The notes: generated by a model not told the origin, from the sequence alone. 64,000 bases of DNA from Nonomuraea sp. MG754425 (GCF_021699195.1 NZ_SSXE01000043.1:1-64000); one strand, 5' to 3'. Shown: positions 30,227 to 39,579, numbered from the stretch's first letter. Numbers and translations: made by a program.

Positions 30227-31969
30227 TCAGGCGCGGGTGGCGGCCATGATGCGGTCGGCGGCCTCGGCGAGCGGGATCTCCGACTTCTCCCCGGAGACCC
30301 GGTCGCGCAGTTCGACCACGCCCTGCGACAGCCCGCGCCCGACGACCACGATCGTCGGCAGGCCGAGCAGTTCGGCGTCCTTGAACTTCACGCCGGGCGA
30401 GACCTGCGCGCGGTCGTCCACCAGGACCCGCAGGCCGCGCGACTCCAGTTCGGCGCCCAGTTCCAGGGCGGCCTCGATCTGGTTGTCCTTGCCGGTGCCG
30501 ACGATGTGCACGTCGGCGGGCGCGACCTCGCGCGGCCACACGAGCCCGAGCGGGTCGTGCGCCTGCTCGGCGATGACCGCCACGGCGCGGGAGACGCCGA
30601 CGCCGTAGGAGCCCATGGTGATGCGGATGGGCTTGCCGTCGGGGCCCAGCGCGTCGAGGCCGGCGGCGTCGGCGTACTTGCGGCCGAGCTGGAAGATGTG
30701 GCCGATCTCGATGCCCCGGTCGATGGACAGCTCGGAGCCGCAGCGGGGGCAGGCGTCGCCGGCGCGCACCTCGGCGGCCTCGATGGTGCCGTCGGGGGTG
30801 AAGTCGCGGCCCGCGACGACGTTGGCGGCGTGCTTGCCGGGCTCGTTGGCGCCGGTCACCCAGGACGTGCCGGTGACGACCCTGGGATCGACGAGGTAGC
30901 GGATGCCGAGCTCGCGCAGGATCTGCGGGCCGATGTAGCCGCGGACGAGGCCGGGGTGGTTGGCGAAGTCGGCGGCCTCGAAGATGGCGGGCTCGCCGGG
31001 GGCCAGCGACGCCTCCAGGCGCTTGAAGTCGACCTCGCGGTCGCCGGGCACGCCGATGATCAGCGTCTCGGTCTTGTCGGAGCCGGGCGTGGAGACCTTG
31101 ACGACGACGTTCTTGAGCGTGTCGGCGGCGGTGATGGACAGGCCGTGGTGCTCGTTGACGTAGGAGACAAGGCTGTCGATGGTCGGGGTGCCGGGGGTGT
31201 CCATCACCCGCTGCGCGGGCGTCTCGCCGGAGACGGCCGCGGGGGCGGGGGTGACGACGGCCTCGGCGTTGGCCGCGTAGCCGCAGGAGCGGCAGGCGAC
31301 GAACGTGTCCTCGCCGGTGGGCGTGGGGGCCAGGAACTCCTCGGACGCCGAGCCGCCCATCGCGCCCGACTGGGCGAAGACGATCTTGTAGTCGATGCCG
31401 AGGCGGTCGAAGATCCTGATGTAGGCGTCGCGGTGGCGCTCGTAGGAGTGCTTGAGCCCGTCGTCGTCGAGGTCGAAGGAGTAGGAGTCCTTCATGAGGA
31501 ACTCGCGGCCCCGCAGGATGCCGGCCCTGGGCCGGGCCTCGTCGCGATATTTCGTCTGAATTTGGTAAAGGACGACCGGATAGTCCTTGTACGAGGAGTA
31601 TTCGCCCTTCACCATGTCGGTGAAGAGTTCCTCGTGCGTGGGGCCGAGAAGATAGTCGACGCCTTTTCGATCTTGCAGCCGGAAGAGCGTGTCGCCGTAT
31701 TCGGTCCAGCGGCCGGTGGGCTCGTAGTATTCGCGGGGCAGCAGGGCGGGGAAGAGCACTTCCTGGCCGCCCATGCGGTTCATCTCCTCGCGGACGACCT
31801 TCGCGACGTTCTCCAGGACCATTTTGCCGAGGGGCAGCCAGGAGTAGATGCCGGGCGCGACGCGGCGGACGTAGCCGGCGCGGACGAGGAGCTTGTGGCT
31901 CGGCACTTCCGCGTCTGCCGGGTCGTCCCGCAGGGTGCGAAGAAACAACGACGACATGCGCAGCGACAC
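30227..31969 (-). CDS. proS: Prolyl-tRNA synthetase (bacterial type)
   Basis: This 580-residue class II synthetase charges tRNA-Pro. Motif 1 region [17 protein letters not shown], motif 2 region [18 protein letters not shown], the YbaK-like editing insertion (about residues 230-390) and motif 3 [13 protein letters not shown] are all present in the expected order. The length matches the bacterial form with an editing domain. ATG 31969 is used; a second ATG lies four codons in. Confidence 0.96.
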   Translation of the reverse strand: MSLRMSSLFLRTLRDDPADAEVPSHKLLVRAGYVRRVAPGIYSWLPLGKMVLENVAKVVREEMNRMGGQEVLFPALLPREYYEPTGRWTEYGDTLFRLQDRKGVDYLLGPTHEELFTDMVKGEYSSYKDYPVVLYQIQTKYRDEARPRAGILRGREFLMKDSYSFDLDDDGLKHSYERHRDAYIRIFDRLGIDYKIVFAQSGAMGGSASEEFLAPTPTGEDTFVACRSCGYAANAEAVVTPAPAAVSGETPAQRVMDTPGTPTIDSLVSYVNEHHGLSITAADTLKNVVVKVSTPGSDKTETLIIGVPGDREVDFKRLEASLAPGEPAIFEAADFANHPGLVRGYIGPQILRELGIRYLVDPRVVTGTSWVTGANEPGKHAANVVAGRDFTPDGTIEAAEVRAGDACPRCGSELSIDRGIEIGHIFQLGRKYADAAGLDALGPDGKPIRITMGSYGVGVSRAVAVIAEQAHDPLGLVWPREVAPADVHIVGTGKDNQIEAALELGAELESRGLRVLVDDRAQVSPGVKFKDAELLGLPTIVVVGRGLSQGVVELRDRVSGEKSEIPLAEAADRIMAATRA

Positions 31970-32082
31970 GGCTACTCCTTGCTCGAACCCGGACGTGAAG
32001 GATTACAGGCTATCGAGTCGGGGGAGCCCCGCGCTCGGGCTTATCCCCGCAGGGCCGCGTCGCCGGTCGTTCCGTCCGGTGA

Positions 32083-32754
32083 TCAGACGGCCACGGGGAA
32101 CCAGCCGGTGACGAAGGCGGCCAGGCAGGCCGTGAACACCCCCGCGACGATCACCGAGACCATCAGCGCGCGCAACCGCCCGCGCGCGTTCTTGCGCAGC
32201 GCGAGCACCAGCGCCACGGACGCCAGCCCGACCGCCGTGGCCGGGCCCGGCCAGAACGCCTGCTCGCTGCCGATGAAGCCCGGCGTCGCCCGGTCCACCA
32301 CGTCCGCGATCAGGACCGCGCCGACCGCGCCCGCCGCCAGGTCGCCCCAGCCGTCGTCCCGCCGGGTGGCGTAGGCCAGCAGGCCCAGGCCCACGAGCAG
32401 GGCGAGCGTCCAGTTGAGCCCGGCGGCGCTGCCGCCGATCACCTCGAAGGCGTCGTGGCCGCGCACCGCGCCCGCGCCCAGGGCGGCGACCAGCGAGGAC
32501 ACCGTCGCCAGGAACGTCGTCAGCAGCGCCCAGCCGAACCCCGACGCGGTCGCGCCGACGGCCAGGGACAGGGCGTGATAGGCGTACGGGTCGTAGATCT
32601 GGCCCACCCACGCGGGGGCGTTGCCGGAGATGAGCATGCCGACCAGACCGACGACCAGTCCTCCGAGGAAGGCCGCCAGCAAATGGCGTTCGATCGCGCG
32701 CTGCCGCCGGTCGTATTCGGCGAAGTCGGCGTAGTCGATGGTGGTGTGGTTCAT
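32083..32754 (-). CDS. Polytopic membrane protein of unknown function
   Basis: The 223-residue product has about six hydrophobic segments from residue 23 on, after a short hydrophilic N-terminus containing YADFAEYDRRQRA. There is no recognised family motif. ATG 32754 is chosen over an earlier in-frame ATG because AGGGA lies six bases before it. It is divergent from the acyl-CoA dehydrogenase gene, but the KstR2-like site in that gap is placed for the dehydrogenase. Confidence 0.6.
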   Translation of the reverse strand: MNHTTIDYADFAEYDRRQRAIERHLLAAFLGGLVVGLVGMLISGNAPAWVGQIYDPYAYHALSLAVGATASGFGWALLTTFLATVSSLVAALGAGAVRGHDAFEVIGGSAAGLNWTLALLVGLGLLAYATRRDDGWGDLAAGAVGAVLIADVVDRATPGFIGSEQAFWPGPATAVGLASVALVLALRKNARGRLRALMVSVIVAGVFTACLAAFVTGWFPVAV

Positions 32755-32860
32755 GTTCAGTCCCTGGTCAACCCCGCCCTGGAAATGTATGGGGATGACC
32801 ACCTACAGATTATGTATCCATCCCAAAAAGGCAAATTTCGGTCATCTCCGTGCCAAACCG

Positions 32861-32874
32861 AGCAATCGCTTGGT
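32861..32874 (+). promoter_or_regulatory. KstR2-like operator (one mismatch)
   Basis: AGCAATCGCTTGGT fits AnCAAGnnCTTGnT with one mismatch. It sits directly before the -10 box TATGAT (32875-32880) of the acyl-CoA dehydrogenase gene, so a bound repressor would block polymerase. Confidence 0.6.
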
Positions 32875-32886
32875 TATGATCAGCGC
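32875..32886 (+). promoter_or_regulatory. -10 box for a leaderless transcript
   Basis: TATGAT at 32875-32880 is followed six bases later by GTG 32887. Confidence 0.6.
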
Positions 32887-33828
32887 GTGGCACTCGCCGA
32901 GGAGCTTCGCGCCGTCGTCCGCGACTATCTGGCCGGCCGCCCCGGCGCCTCCTGGCAGGCGTTCGCGCGGGACGTGGGGGCCGCCGGGCTGCTCGTCCCC
33001 GAGGAACGGGGCGGCGCGGGCTGCGGGGCGGCCGAGCTGACCGCCGTGGCCGAGGAGCTGGGGCGGGCCCTGTCGCCCCACCCCTTCCTGCAGTCGGCGG
33101 TCATGGCGGTCGAGGCGGCTCGGTCCTGCGGCGCCGGCGAGCTGCTGGAGAGGCTGGCGGGCGGGGCCGTCGCGACCGTGGTCCTGCCGGGGGACGGAGA
33201 CCTGCGCCTCGACGGGGACCGGCTCACCGGGGTGGCGCCGTACGCGCTGGAAGGGGAGCTGGTGCTCGTCTACGCCGGCGGGACGCTGGTCGAGGCCGTG
33301 CCGGCGCGGCGGACGCCGTACGCGACGATGGACGAGAGCCGGCCGTTGCAGCGGCTCGACTTCCACGACACCCCCGTGCGGCGGCTGGGCGACGGAACGG
33401 GGTGGAGCCGCGTGCGCGACCTCGGGATCGCGGCGCTGGCGGCCGAGCAGGTGGGCGGGGCGCAGCGGTGCCTGGAGATGGCGGTGGAGCACGCCGGGCG
33501 GCGGCACCAGTTCGGCCGGCCCATCGGCTCCTTCCAGGCCATCAAGCACCGGCTGGCGGACCTGCTGCTGCTGGTGGAGTCGGCGCGGTCGGCGGCGGCC
33601 GGGGCGGCGGGCGGCGGCGAGGCGGCGGCGGCGATCGCCGGGTCGTACTGCACGGAGGCGTATCTGACGGCGGCGGGAGAGAACATCCAGGTGCACGGGG
33701 GGATCGGGATCACCTGGGAGCATCCCGCGCACCGGTACCTCAAGCGGGCCACCTCGGACGCGCAGCTCTTCGGCCCCCCGCAGGCCCATCGCGCCCGGCT
33801 CGCCCCCCACGTCTTCGGCCCGGCCTGA
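32887..33828 (+). CDS. Acyl-CoA dehydrogenase, short FadE32/FadE33-like
   Basis: The 313-residue flavoprotein lacks much of the middle beta-domain of full-length acyl-CoA dehydrogenases. It keeps the N-terminal helical region (LLVPEERGGAGCG) and the C-terminal FAD-binding core (GRRHQFGRPIGSFQAIKHRLAD and ENIQVHGGIGITWEHPAHRYLKR). Mycobacterial steroid dehydrogenases FadE31 to FadE33 work as mixed alpha2beta2 pairs and have similarly short members, so this may need a partner subunit. The KstR2-like operator at its promoter puts it in the steroid regulon. The exact step is inference. Confidence 0.75.
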   Translation: MALAEELRAVVRDYLAGRPGASWQAFARDVGAAGLLVPEERGGAGCGAAELTAVAEELGRALSPHPFLQSAVMAVEAARSCGAGELLERLAGGAVATVVLPGDGDLRLDGDRLTGVAPYALEGELVLVYAGGTLVEAVPARRTPYATMDESRPLQRLDFHDTPVRRLGDGTGWSRVRDLGIAALAAEQVGGAQRCLEMAVEHAGRRHQFGRPIGSFQAIKHRLADLLLLVESARSAAAGAAGGGEAAAAIAGSYCTEAYLTAAGENIQVHGGIGITWEHPAHRYLKRATSDAQLFGPPQAHRARLAPHVFGPA

Positions 33829-33882
33829 CGCCCCGGCCACTCCGGTCCGACGCCCCGACCCGGCGCACGGCCCGACGCAGGG

Positions 33883-34365
33883 TCAGCCGCCCAGGAGCTC
33901 TTCCCAGGGGTGTCGGGTGTTGGTGCGGCGGGTGGTGTCGAGGGCCTCGGCCAGCCGCCACAGGCCGGGCCTGGCCCGGACGGTGGCGCGTCCCATCGGG
34001 TCGATCGCGCGCAGCTCGAAGCGCACGCCCATCACGTCGAGCACCGCCGATCCCGCGCTGCCCGGACCGGCCTGGGTGACGAGGGAGCCCTCGTAGCCGG
34101 GGTCGCGGACCTGCTCGGCGAGGAGCGCCGCCGCCTCGGACGCGTACGGCCCGTCGCGCCACTCGATGTGCCAGCTATGGTCGGAGCCGCGCCACCAGGT
34201 CAGGTCGCGGCACGACTCGATGAACTCGGCGTCGGCCGCCAGCGCGGCCATCACGCGCCCGAACGCCTCGTATCTTCGGGCGCTGGTGAGCGAGAGTTCG
34301 TCGCCTTGGTCCGGGACCATGCCGCTGTTCGGCCGCCGCAACGCGTGCTTTCGCTTCACAGACAT
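33883..34365 (-). CDS. Hypothetical protein
   Basis: The 160-residue product is soluble and has blocks RYEAFGRVMAALAADAEFIESC and LTWWRGSDHSWHIEWRDG with no family I recognise. It ends in RHPWEELLGG. The start may be ATG 34365, or ATG 34320 without the basic leader. It is transcribed towards the acyl-CoA dehydrogenase gene and is divergent from the luciferase-like operon, so it could be affected by the operator in that gap. Confidence 0.5.
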   Translation of the reverse strand: MSVKRKHALRRPNSGMVPDQGDELSLTSARRYEAFGRVMAALAADAEFIESCRDLTWWRGSDHSWHIEWRDGPYASEAAALLAEQVRDPGYEGSLVTQAGPGSAGSAVLDVMGVRFELRAIDPMGRATVRARPGLWRLAEALDTTRRTNTRHPWEELLGG

Positions 34366-34419
34366 CCACTCTGATCGCCGTCGCGCCCTTCCCGCAAGTC
34401 TTTGCCGCTGATACGCTCT

Positions 34420-34437
34420 ACCAAGCGAGCGCTTGGT
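34420..34437 (+). promoter_or_regulatory. KstR2-like operator, 8+2+8 palindrome
   Basis: The 18 bases form a perfect inverted repeat, ACCAAGCG and CGCTTGGT around AG. The inner part 34424-34437 fits AnCAAGnnCTTGnT with one mismatch. It lies 22 bases before the start of the luciferase-like gene, just after a TACGCT box, where a repressor would cover the transcription start. Confidence 0.6.
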
Positions 34438-34459
34438 TCCCTACTTCGCCGGAGGCGCG

Positions 34460-35530
34460 ATGACGTCGTCCCTACGGATCAGCCTGGGATACGAACTGGA
34501 GGTCCGCGGGCGTACCCGCGAGGTCGAGCAGCAGGCGTTCCGTAACGTGATCGACCAGGTCGTGCTGGGAGACCGGCTGGGCTGCGAGGCCGCCTGGTTC
34601 GTGGAACACCACTTCACCAGGGGTTTCTCCCACTCCTCCGCCCCCGATCTGGTCCTGGCCGCCATCTCCCAGCGCACCGAGCGCATCCGCCTGGGGCTCG
34701 GGGTCGTGCTGTTGCCGTTCCAGTCCCCGATCCGCACGGCCGAGCGCGTCGCCACCCTGGACGTCCTGAGCGGCGGGCGGGTCGACTTCGGCACCGGACG
34801 GGGCGCCTCACCACTGGAGTACCAGGCGTTCCAGCGGCCGTTCGAGAAGTCGCGGCAGATCTGGGAGGACTCGCTGGAGGCCACGCTGGCCATCTGGCGG
34901 GCCGACGGAGAGCCGGTCAGCCGGTCGAACGAGTTCTTCGAGATCCCCGACGTCGCCGTCTACCCCCGGCCGGCCCAGGTGCCCCATCCCCCGGTGTGGG
35001 TGGCCTCCACCTCGCTGGAGGGCTACCTGGCCGCCGCCCGGCACGGGTACAACCTGCTCGGCATGACCATGCTCAAGGGCATCGACGACGTCGCCGCCGA
35101 CATCGCGAGATACCGGGAGTGCCTGGCCGAGCACGGCTTCGACCCCGCCACCCGGCGCGTCGCGCTCATGATCCCCTGGTACGTCGCCCCCACCCGCGAC
35201 GAGGCCAACACCACGGCGGCCGACCCCGTCCTGTGGTACATCCGCCGTCAGGTCAACCTCGTCACCCCGCCCGACTACTACGACGCCCGCCACGCCACCC
35301 ACCGCGTGCTCGGGCAACTCGCCGCGGGGCTGCCCTCCGACGAGGCGATGGCCACGCTCCGCGAGCACCTCATGGTGGTCGTGGACGACGTCGAGGGCTC
35401 GCGCAAGGCCCTGGCCAGGATCACCGAGGCGGGCGCGACCGACCTGATCATCCAGGCGCAGGTGGGCGGGCTGGCGCACGAGCGGGTGTGCGAGTCGATC
35501 TCACTGTTCATGAAGGACGTGGTGCGTTGA
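34460..35530 (+). CDS. LLM-class (luciferase-like) flavin-dependent monooxygenase
   Basis: The 356-residue protein has the bacterial luciferase-like TIM barrel: ISLGYELEVRG at the start, WFVEHHFTRGFS near residue 52, RIRLGLGVVLLPFQSP, and DVLSGGRVDFGTGRG near residue 110. Such enzymes oxidise substrates using reduced FMN supplied by a separate reductase, or use F420. GGAGG lies six bases before ATG 34460. It heads an operon with the PaaK-like and fadD3-like genes under a KstR2-like operator. Steroid-intermediate oxidation is therefore a reasonable guess; the substrate is unknown. Confidence 0.75.
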   Translation: MTSSLRISLGYELEVRGRTREVEQQAFRNVIDQVVLGDRLGCEAAWFVEHHFTRGFSHSSAPDLVLAAISQRTERIRLGLGVVLLPFQSPIRTAERVATLDVLSGGRVDFGTGRGASPLEYQAFQRPFEKSRQIWEDSLEATLAIWRADGEPVSRSNEFFEIPDVAVYPRPAQVPHPPVWVASTSLEGYLAAARHGYNLLGMTMLKGIDDVAADIARYRECLAEHGFDPATRRVALMIPWYVAPTRDEANTTAADPVLWYIRRQVNLVTPPDYYDARHATHRVLGQLAAGLPSDEAMATLREHLMVVVDDVEGSRKALARITEAGATDLIIQAQVGGLAHERVCESISLFMKDVVR

Positions 35531-36588
35531 TGACGGCCTGGCTCACCCGGGACGATCTCGGGGCGGGCGCGGGCTCGGCCACCGGGCTGCTGCTGGTCTC
35601 CCCCGACGTCTCCAGCGTCTTCCCGCTGTCCCCCGGCGACCGCGCGATCGCCGCGGAGCTGACCGGGGCGGCGCTGCGGGAGACGGGCGTCGGCGGGCGC
35701 GACCGTGTCGTGGTGGCCCTCGCCGAGCCGGCCGGGGCGCTGTGGGCCGCCGCCGCGGCGGACGTGGCCGAGGCGGGCGCCTGCGTGGGGCCGCGCGGCC
35801 GGATGCGGCTGCACCACGCGCTGTCCGCGCTGAAGGCCACCACGCTGGTCGCCACGCCCACGGGCGCGATGGACCTGCTGGCCCGCCTGCATCTGGAGTT
35901 CCTGCTGGACCCGCTGGATCTCGGACTCAGGACCATCGTGCTGACCGGCGAGATCGCCTCCAAGCGCACGATGGCGCACCTGGCGGGCGAGTTCGGCGCC
36001 CAGGTCACGGAGGTGCTGTCCAGCCCGTTCGGCGGCGGCGCGCTGGCCTGGCGGGCGGCCGAGGAGGACCCGCTCACGCCGCTCGCGGACGGCCTGCTGG
36101 GGCCGGCGGCCCTGGACAAGGACGCCCCCGCCGCGGGCTCCGGCCCGGCCGAACTGGTCGTGACCCCGTCCGCGCACTCGACGCTCGGCGACGCCGTGCT
36201 CAGGACCGGGCTCGTCGGGCTCGGCGACGGACGGGGCGTCCCCGCGCCCGTCCACACCGTGGGCGACCACGTGCTGGTCAGAGGCGTGTGGCTGGCGCTG
36301 GCGCGGGTGGAGAAGGCGCTGTCCAGGATTGACGGGGTGGCGGGCTGGGAGCTGACGATCGGCCGCCAGGGGACGCTGGACACGGCCGCGCTCACGGTGC
36401 GGTTCGCCCGGCCGAGCCTGGTCGGCAACCCGATGTGGAAGGCCAGGATCGAGCAGGCCGTCCGGGCGCTGACCCCCGTGTCGATCGCCGTCGAGGTCGC
36501 CCAGGAGGTCGCCGAGACGCCCGCGCCCGGCGTCGTGACCGACCTGCGCGGCCACCACCTCGGCAGGGACAGAGCGCTCATCACCTGA
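35530..36588 (+). CDS. PaaK-like degenerate adenylate-forming protein
   Basis: The 352-residue product resembles phenylacetate-CoA ligases in its middle (TTLVATPTGAMDLLARL, LGLRTIVLTGEIASKRT) and C-terminal part (ALARVEKALSRIDGV, then a small alpha/beta lid). It lacks the glycine/threonine-rich ATP loop and the tyrosine/aspartate motifs needed for adenylation. It is therefore probably not a ligase by itself; it could be a binding or structural partner of the adjacent FadD3-like enzyme. The start overlaps the preceding stop (TGATG), so it is co-translated with the monooxygenase. Confidence 0.5.
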   Translation: MTAWLTRDDLGAGAGSATGLLLVSPDVSSVFPLSPGDRAIAAELTGAALRETGVGGRDRVVVALAEPAGALWAAAAADVAEAGACVGPRGRMRLHHALSALKATTLVATPTGAMDLLARLHLEFLLDPLDLGLRTIVLTGEIASKRTMAHLAGEFGAQVTEVLSSPFGGGALAWRAAEEDPLTPLADGLLGPAALDKDAPAAGSGPAELVVTPSAHSTLGDAVLRTGLVGLGDGRGVPAPVHTVGDHVLVRGVWLALARVEKALSRIDGVAGWELTIGRQGTLDTAALTVRFARPSLVGNPMWKARIEQAVRALTPVSIAVEVAQEVAETPAPGVVTDLRGHHLGRDRALIT

Positions 36589-36601
36589 GAAGGGGCAGCC
36601 G

Positions 36602-38104
36602 ATGGGATCGGCTCCGGACTGGGGGACGCTCCCCCGCATGCTGCGCGACCAGGCCGAACGCCACCCCGGTACGGTCGTCGTCGCCGACCCCTCGGGCTCG
36701 CGGCTGACGCTGGCCGGACTGAGGGAGGCGGCGGCGACGACCGCGCGCGGCCTCATCGCCCTGGGCGTCCGGCCGGGCGACCGGGTCGTGCTGTGGGGGC
36801 CGAACTCGGCGCGCTGGGTGGTGAACGCGTTCGGGATCTGGGACGCGGGGGCGGTGCTCGTGCCGCTGTCGTCCCGCTACAAGGGCATCGAGGCGGCCCA
36901 GCTCATCGAGAAGACCGGCGCGCGGGTGCTGATCGCCGAGGCCGGGCTCGCCGCGCTGCTGCCCCCCATCGCGGGGCTCCGGCACGTCGGCCCCGAGGTG
37001 CCGGACGCCGCGGCGCCCGGGGCCGAACGGCGGGCGCTCGACGTGCGGCCGGACGACCTGTGCGAGATCATGTCCACCTCCGGCACCACCGGCACGCCCA
37101 AGGGCGTGATGATCGACCACTCCCAGGTGCTGCGCGGCTACTGGGACTGGTCGGAGATCGTCACCCTGGGCGAGCACGACCGCTATCCGGTGATCGCGCC
37201 GTTCAGCCACGGGTTCGGGCTGAACGCCGGGCTGGTCGCCTGCGTGCTGCGCCGGGCCACGATGATCCCGATCCCGGTCTTCACGCCGGACGCGCTGATG
37301 TCGCTGGTCTCCGACGAGCGGGCCACGGTGCTGGCCGGGCCGCCCACGCTGTTCCACCGGCTGCTGGACGAGCTCGACCGTGACACCAGGGGCTCCTGGG
37401 ACGTGTCGTCCCTGCGGGTGGCCATCTGCGGGGCCGCCGCCGTACCGGCTCGCCTGATCACCCGGCTGGCCGAGCGCGTCGGGCTGGAGCGCATGATCAA
37501 CGCGTACGGGCTCATGGAGGGCACGGTCGTCTCCATGACCAGGGCGGGCGACCCCATCGACGTGATCGCGAACACGACCGGCAGGACCGTCCCCGGCATC
37601 GAGGTGAAGGTGGTGGACGACGACGGCGAGCCGGTCGCGCCCGGCGAGCGCGGCGAGGTCCTGCAGCGCGGCTACGGCGTGATGCGCGGCTACTGGGAGG
37701 ATCCGGCCCGTACCGCCGAGGTGATCGACTCCGACGGCTGGCTGCACACCGGCGACGTCGGCGTGCTCGACGAGGCGGGCAACCTGGCCATCGTGGACCG
37801 CAAGAAGGACCTGTACATCGTCAACGGGTTCAACGTCTCCCCCGCCGAGGTCGAGTCGCTGCTGCTGCGCGAGGGCTCGCTGGCCCAGGCTGCCGTCGTG
37901 GGCGTGCCGGACGCGGTGTCGGGCGAGGCGGGGCTCGCCTACGTCGTGCCCAGGCCGGGCCTGGCGGCCGATCCGGAGGCGCTGCTGGCGTGGGCGCGCG
38001 GCAACATGTCCGGATACAAGGTGCCCAAGCGGATCATCGTCCTGGATTCCCTGCCGACCAACGCCAACGGCAAGGTGGACAAGACCGTCCTGCGCCGCCG
38101 CTAG
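36602..38104 (+). CDS. fadD3: FadD3-like acyl-CoA ligase (HIP-CoA ligase candidate)
   Basis: The 500-residue AMP-forming ligase has the ATP loop TSGTTGTPKG near residue 159, YGLMEGTVVS, the hinge region DGWLHTGDVGVLDEAGN and the C-terminal lysine motif NANGKVDK. It resembles mycobacterial FadD3, which activates the steroid C/D-ring product HIP with CoA. That assignment rests on overall similarity and on its place in a KstR2-like operon with other HIP genes; another carboxylate is possible. GGGGCAG lies before ATG 36602, and it is 13 bases after the PaaK-like gene. Confidence 0.75.
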   Translation: MGSAPDWGTLPRMLRDQAERHPGTVVVADPSGSRLTLAGLREAAATTARGLIALGVRPGDRVVLWGPNSARWVVNAFGIWDAGAVLVPLSSRYKGIEAAQLIEKTGARVLIAEAGLAALLPPIAGLRHVGPEVPDAAAPGAERRALDVRPDDLCEIMSTSGTTGTPKGVMIDHSQVLRGYWDWSEIVTLGEHDRYPVIAPFSHGFGLNAGLVACVLRRATMIPIPVFTPDALMSLVSDERATVLAGPPTLFHRLLDELDRDTRGSWDVSSLRVAICGAAAVPARLITRLAERVGLERMINAYGLMEGTVVSMTRAGDPIDVIANTTGRTVPGIEVKVVDDDGEPVAPGERGEVLQRGYGVMRGYWEDPARTAEVIDSDGWLHTGDVGVLDEAGNLAIVDRKKDLYIVNGFNVSPAEVESLLLREGSLAQAAVVGVPDAVSGEAGLAYVVPRPGLAADPEALLAWARGNMSGYKVPKRIIVLDSLPTNANGKVDKTVLRRR

Positions 38105-38148
38105 CGGCAGCGTTCCACCCGGAGACCATGCCGACGGGTTACGTTGGC

Positions 38149-38277
38149 ATGAGCACCGATCATGCGGTGCTCGCCAGGGACGGGTTCATCCGCACCGGCG
38201 ATCGGGGATACATCGATCACACTGGCCGGTTACATCTAGTGGGACGTGTCACTCGAAGACCGGCGTTGGGAGGCGGC
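38149..38277 (+). pseudogene. Remnant of an acyl-CoA ligase fused in frame before fprA
   Basis: The open frame upstream of fprA contains DGFIRTGDRGYIDHTGRLHLVGR (split here as DGFIRTGDRGYIDHTG and RLHLVGR), the hinge block of adenylate-forming enzymes. Nothing recognisable of a ligase precedes or follows it. It is probably a relic of a second ligase, perhaps from a duplication of the neighbour. It could also be translated as a short N-terminal extension of FprA, since the frame is continuous. Confidence 0.5.
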
Positions 38278-39579
38278 GTGACGTTGCACGTGGCGATCAT
38301 CGGATCGGGCCCGGCCGGCATCTACACGGCTGAGGCGCTGGTCAAGCAGGCGGACCAGCCGGTCCAGGTCGATGTCATCGAACGCCTGCCGACCCCGTAC
38401 GGGCTGGTCAGGTACGGCGTGGCGCCCGATCACACCTCGATCAAGTCGATCGCGAACTACCTGCGCAAGGTGCTGGAGCTGCCCGAGGTCCGCTTCCTCG
38501 GCGGCGTCACACTCGGCTCCGACGTGTCGGTGGACGACCTGCTCGGCGCCTACGACGCGGTGGTCTACTGCACGGGCGCGATGGTCGACAGGAAGCTCGG
38601 CATCCCCGGCGAGGACCTGCCGGGCAGCGTGGCCGCGACCGACTTCGTGAACTGGTACTGCGGCCATCCCGACGTCGATCCCGGCCGGTTCCGGCTGGAC
38701 ACCTCCGAGGTGGCCGTGATCGGGGTCGGCAACGTGGCCGTCGACGTCGTGCGCGTGCTGGCCAAGACGTCCGAGGAGTTGCGCGCCACCGACGTGCCGC
38801 ACGAGGTGCTCCAGCGGCTCGGCGAGAGCCAGGTCAAGGCCATCCACATGATCGGGCGGCGCGGCCCCGAGCACGCCAAGTTCACCCTGAAGGAGCTGCG
38901 CGAGCTGGGCGAGCTGGCCAACGCCGACGTGTGCGTGCGCCGCGACGAGGCCGTGGTCCTGGGCGGCGGCTTCCCGCGCCAGGTGCAGGGCAACATCAAG
39001 GTGCTCCAGGAGTGGTCCGACCGCCCGCCGGAGGGCCGCCCGCGCCGTCTCGACGTGCGCTTCTGGATGCGGCCCGTCGAGATCCTCGGCGCCGACCGGG
39101 TCGAGGGGCTCAGGCTCGAACGCACCAGGCTGTCGGAGGACGGCCGCGTGAGCGGCACCGGCGAGTACGAGACGCTGCCGGTCGGCATGGTGCTGCGCTC
39201 GGTCGGCTACCAGAGCGTGCCGCTGCCCGGGGTGCCGTTCTCGGAGCGCACCATGACCGTCCCGAACGAGGCCGGCCGGGTGCGCGACCGCGAGTACGTG
39301 GCGGGCTGGCTCAAGCGCGGGCCCACCGGGGTGATCGGCACCAACAAGTCTGACGCCGCGGAGACCGTCCGCACGCTCCTCGCCGACCTCGGCGACCGGC
39401 CGCCGGCCGGCTCCGGCGCCATCGACGCGCTGTTCGCCTCCCGCGGGGTGCGGCCGATCACGTACGCCGAGTGGCTGGCCATCGAGACGGCCGAGGCCGA
39501 GCTCGCCCAGTCGCTCAACCGGGGCCAGCGGGTCAAGATCTCCGGTCTGGAGGCCATGCTCCGTGCCTGCCGTCCCTGA
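38278..39579 (+). CDS. fprA: NADPH-ferredoxin reductase, adrenodoxin-reductase type
   Basis: The 433-residue flavoprotein moves electrons from NADPH to ferredoxins that serve cytochromes P450 and other oxygenases. It has the FAD motif IGSGPAGIYTAEAL at residue 7, PTPYGLVRYGVAPDH, the NADPH motif VIGVGNVAVDVVRVL near residue 147 and the C-terminal block RGPTGVIGTNKSDAAETV. GTG 38278 starts the conserved domain. Its last 17 bases overlap the next gene. It may supply reducing power for steroid oxygenases, but no KstR2-like site precedes it directly. Confidence 0.9.
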   Translation: MTLHVAIIGSGPAGIYTAEALVKQADQPVQVDVIERLPTPYGLVRYGVAPDHTSIKSIANYLRKVLELPEVRFLGGVTLGSDVSVDDLLGAYDAVVYCTGAMVDRKLGIPGEDLPGSVAATDFVNWYCGHPDVDPGRFRLDTSEVAVIGVGNVAVDVVRVLAKTSEELRATDVPHEVLQRLGESQVKAIHMIGRRGPEHAKFTLKELRELGELANADVCVRRDEAVVLGGGFPRQVQGNIKVLQEWSDRPPEGRPRRLDVRFWMRPVEILGADRVEGLRLERTRLSEDGRVSGTGEYETLPVGMVLRSVGYQSVPLPGVPFSERTMTVPNEAGRVRDREYVAGWLKRGPTGVIGTNKSDAAETVRTLLADLGDRPPAGSGAIDALFASRGVRPITYAEWLAIETAEAELAQSLNRGQRVKISGLEAMLRACRP

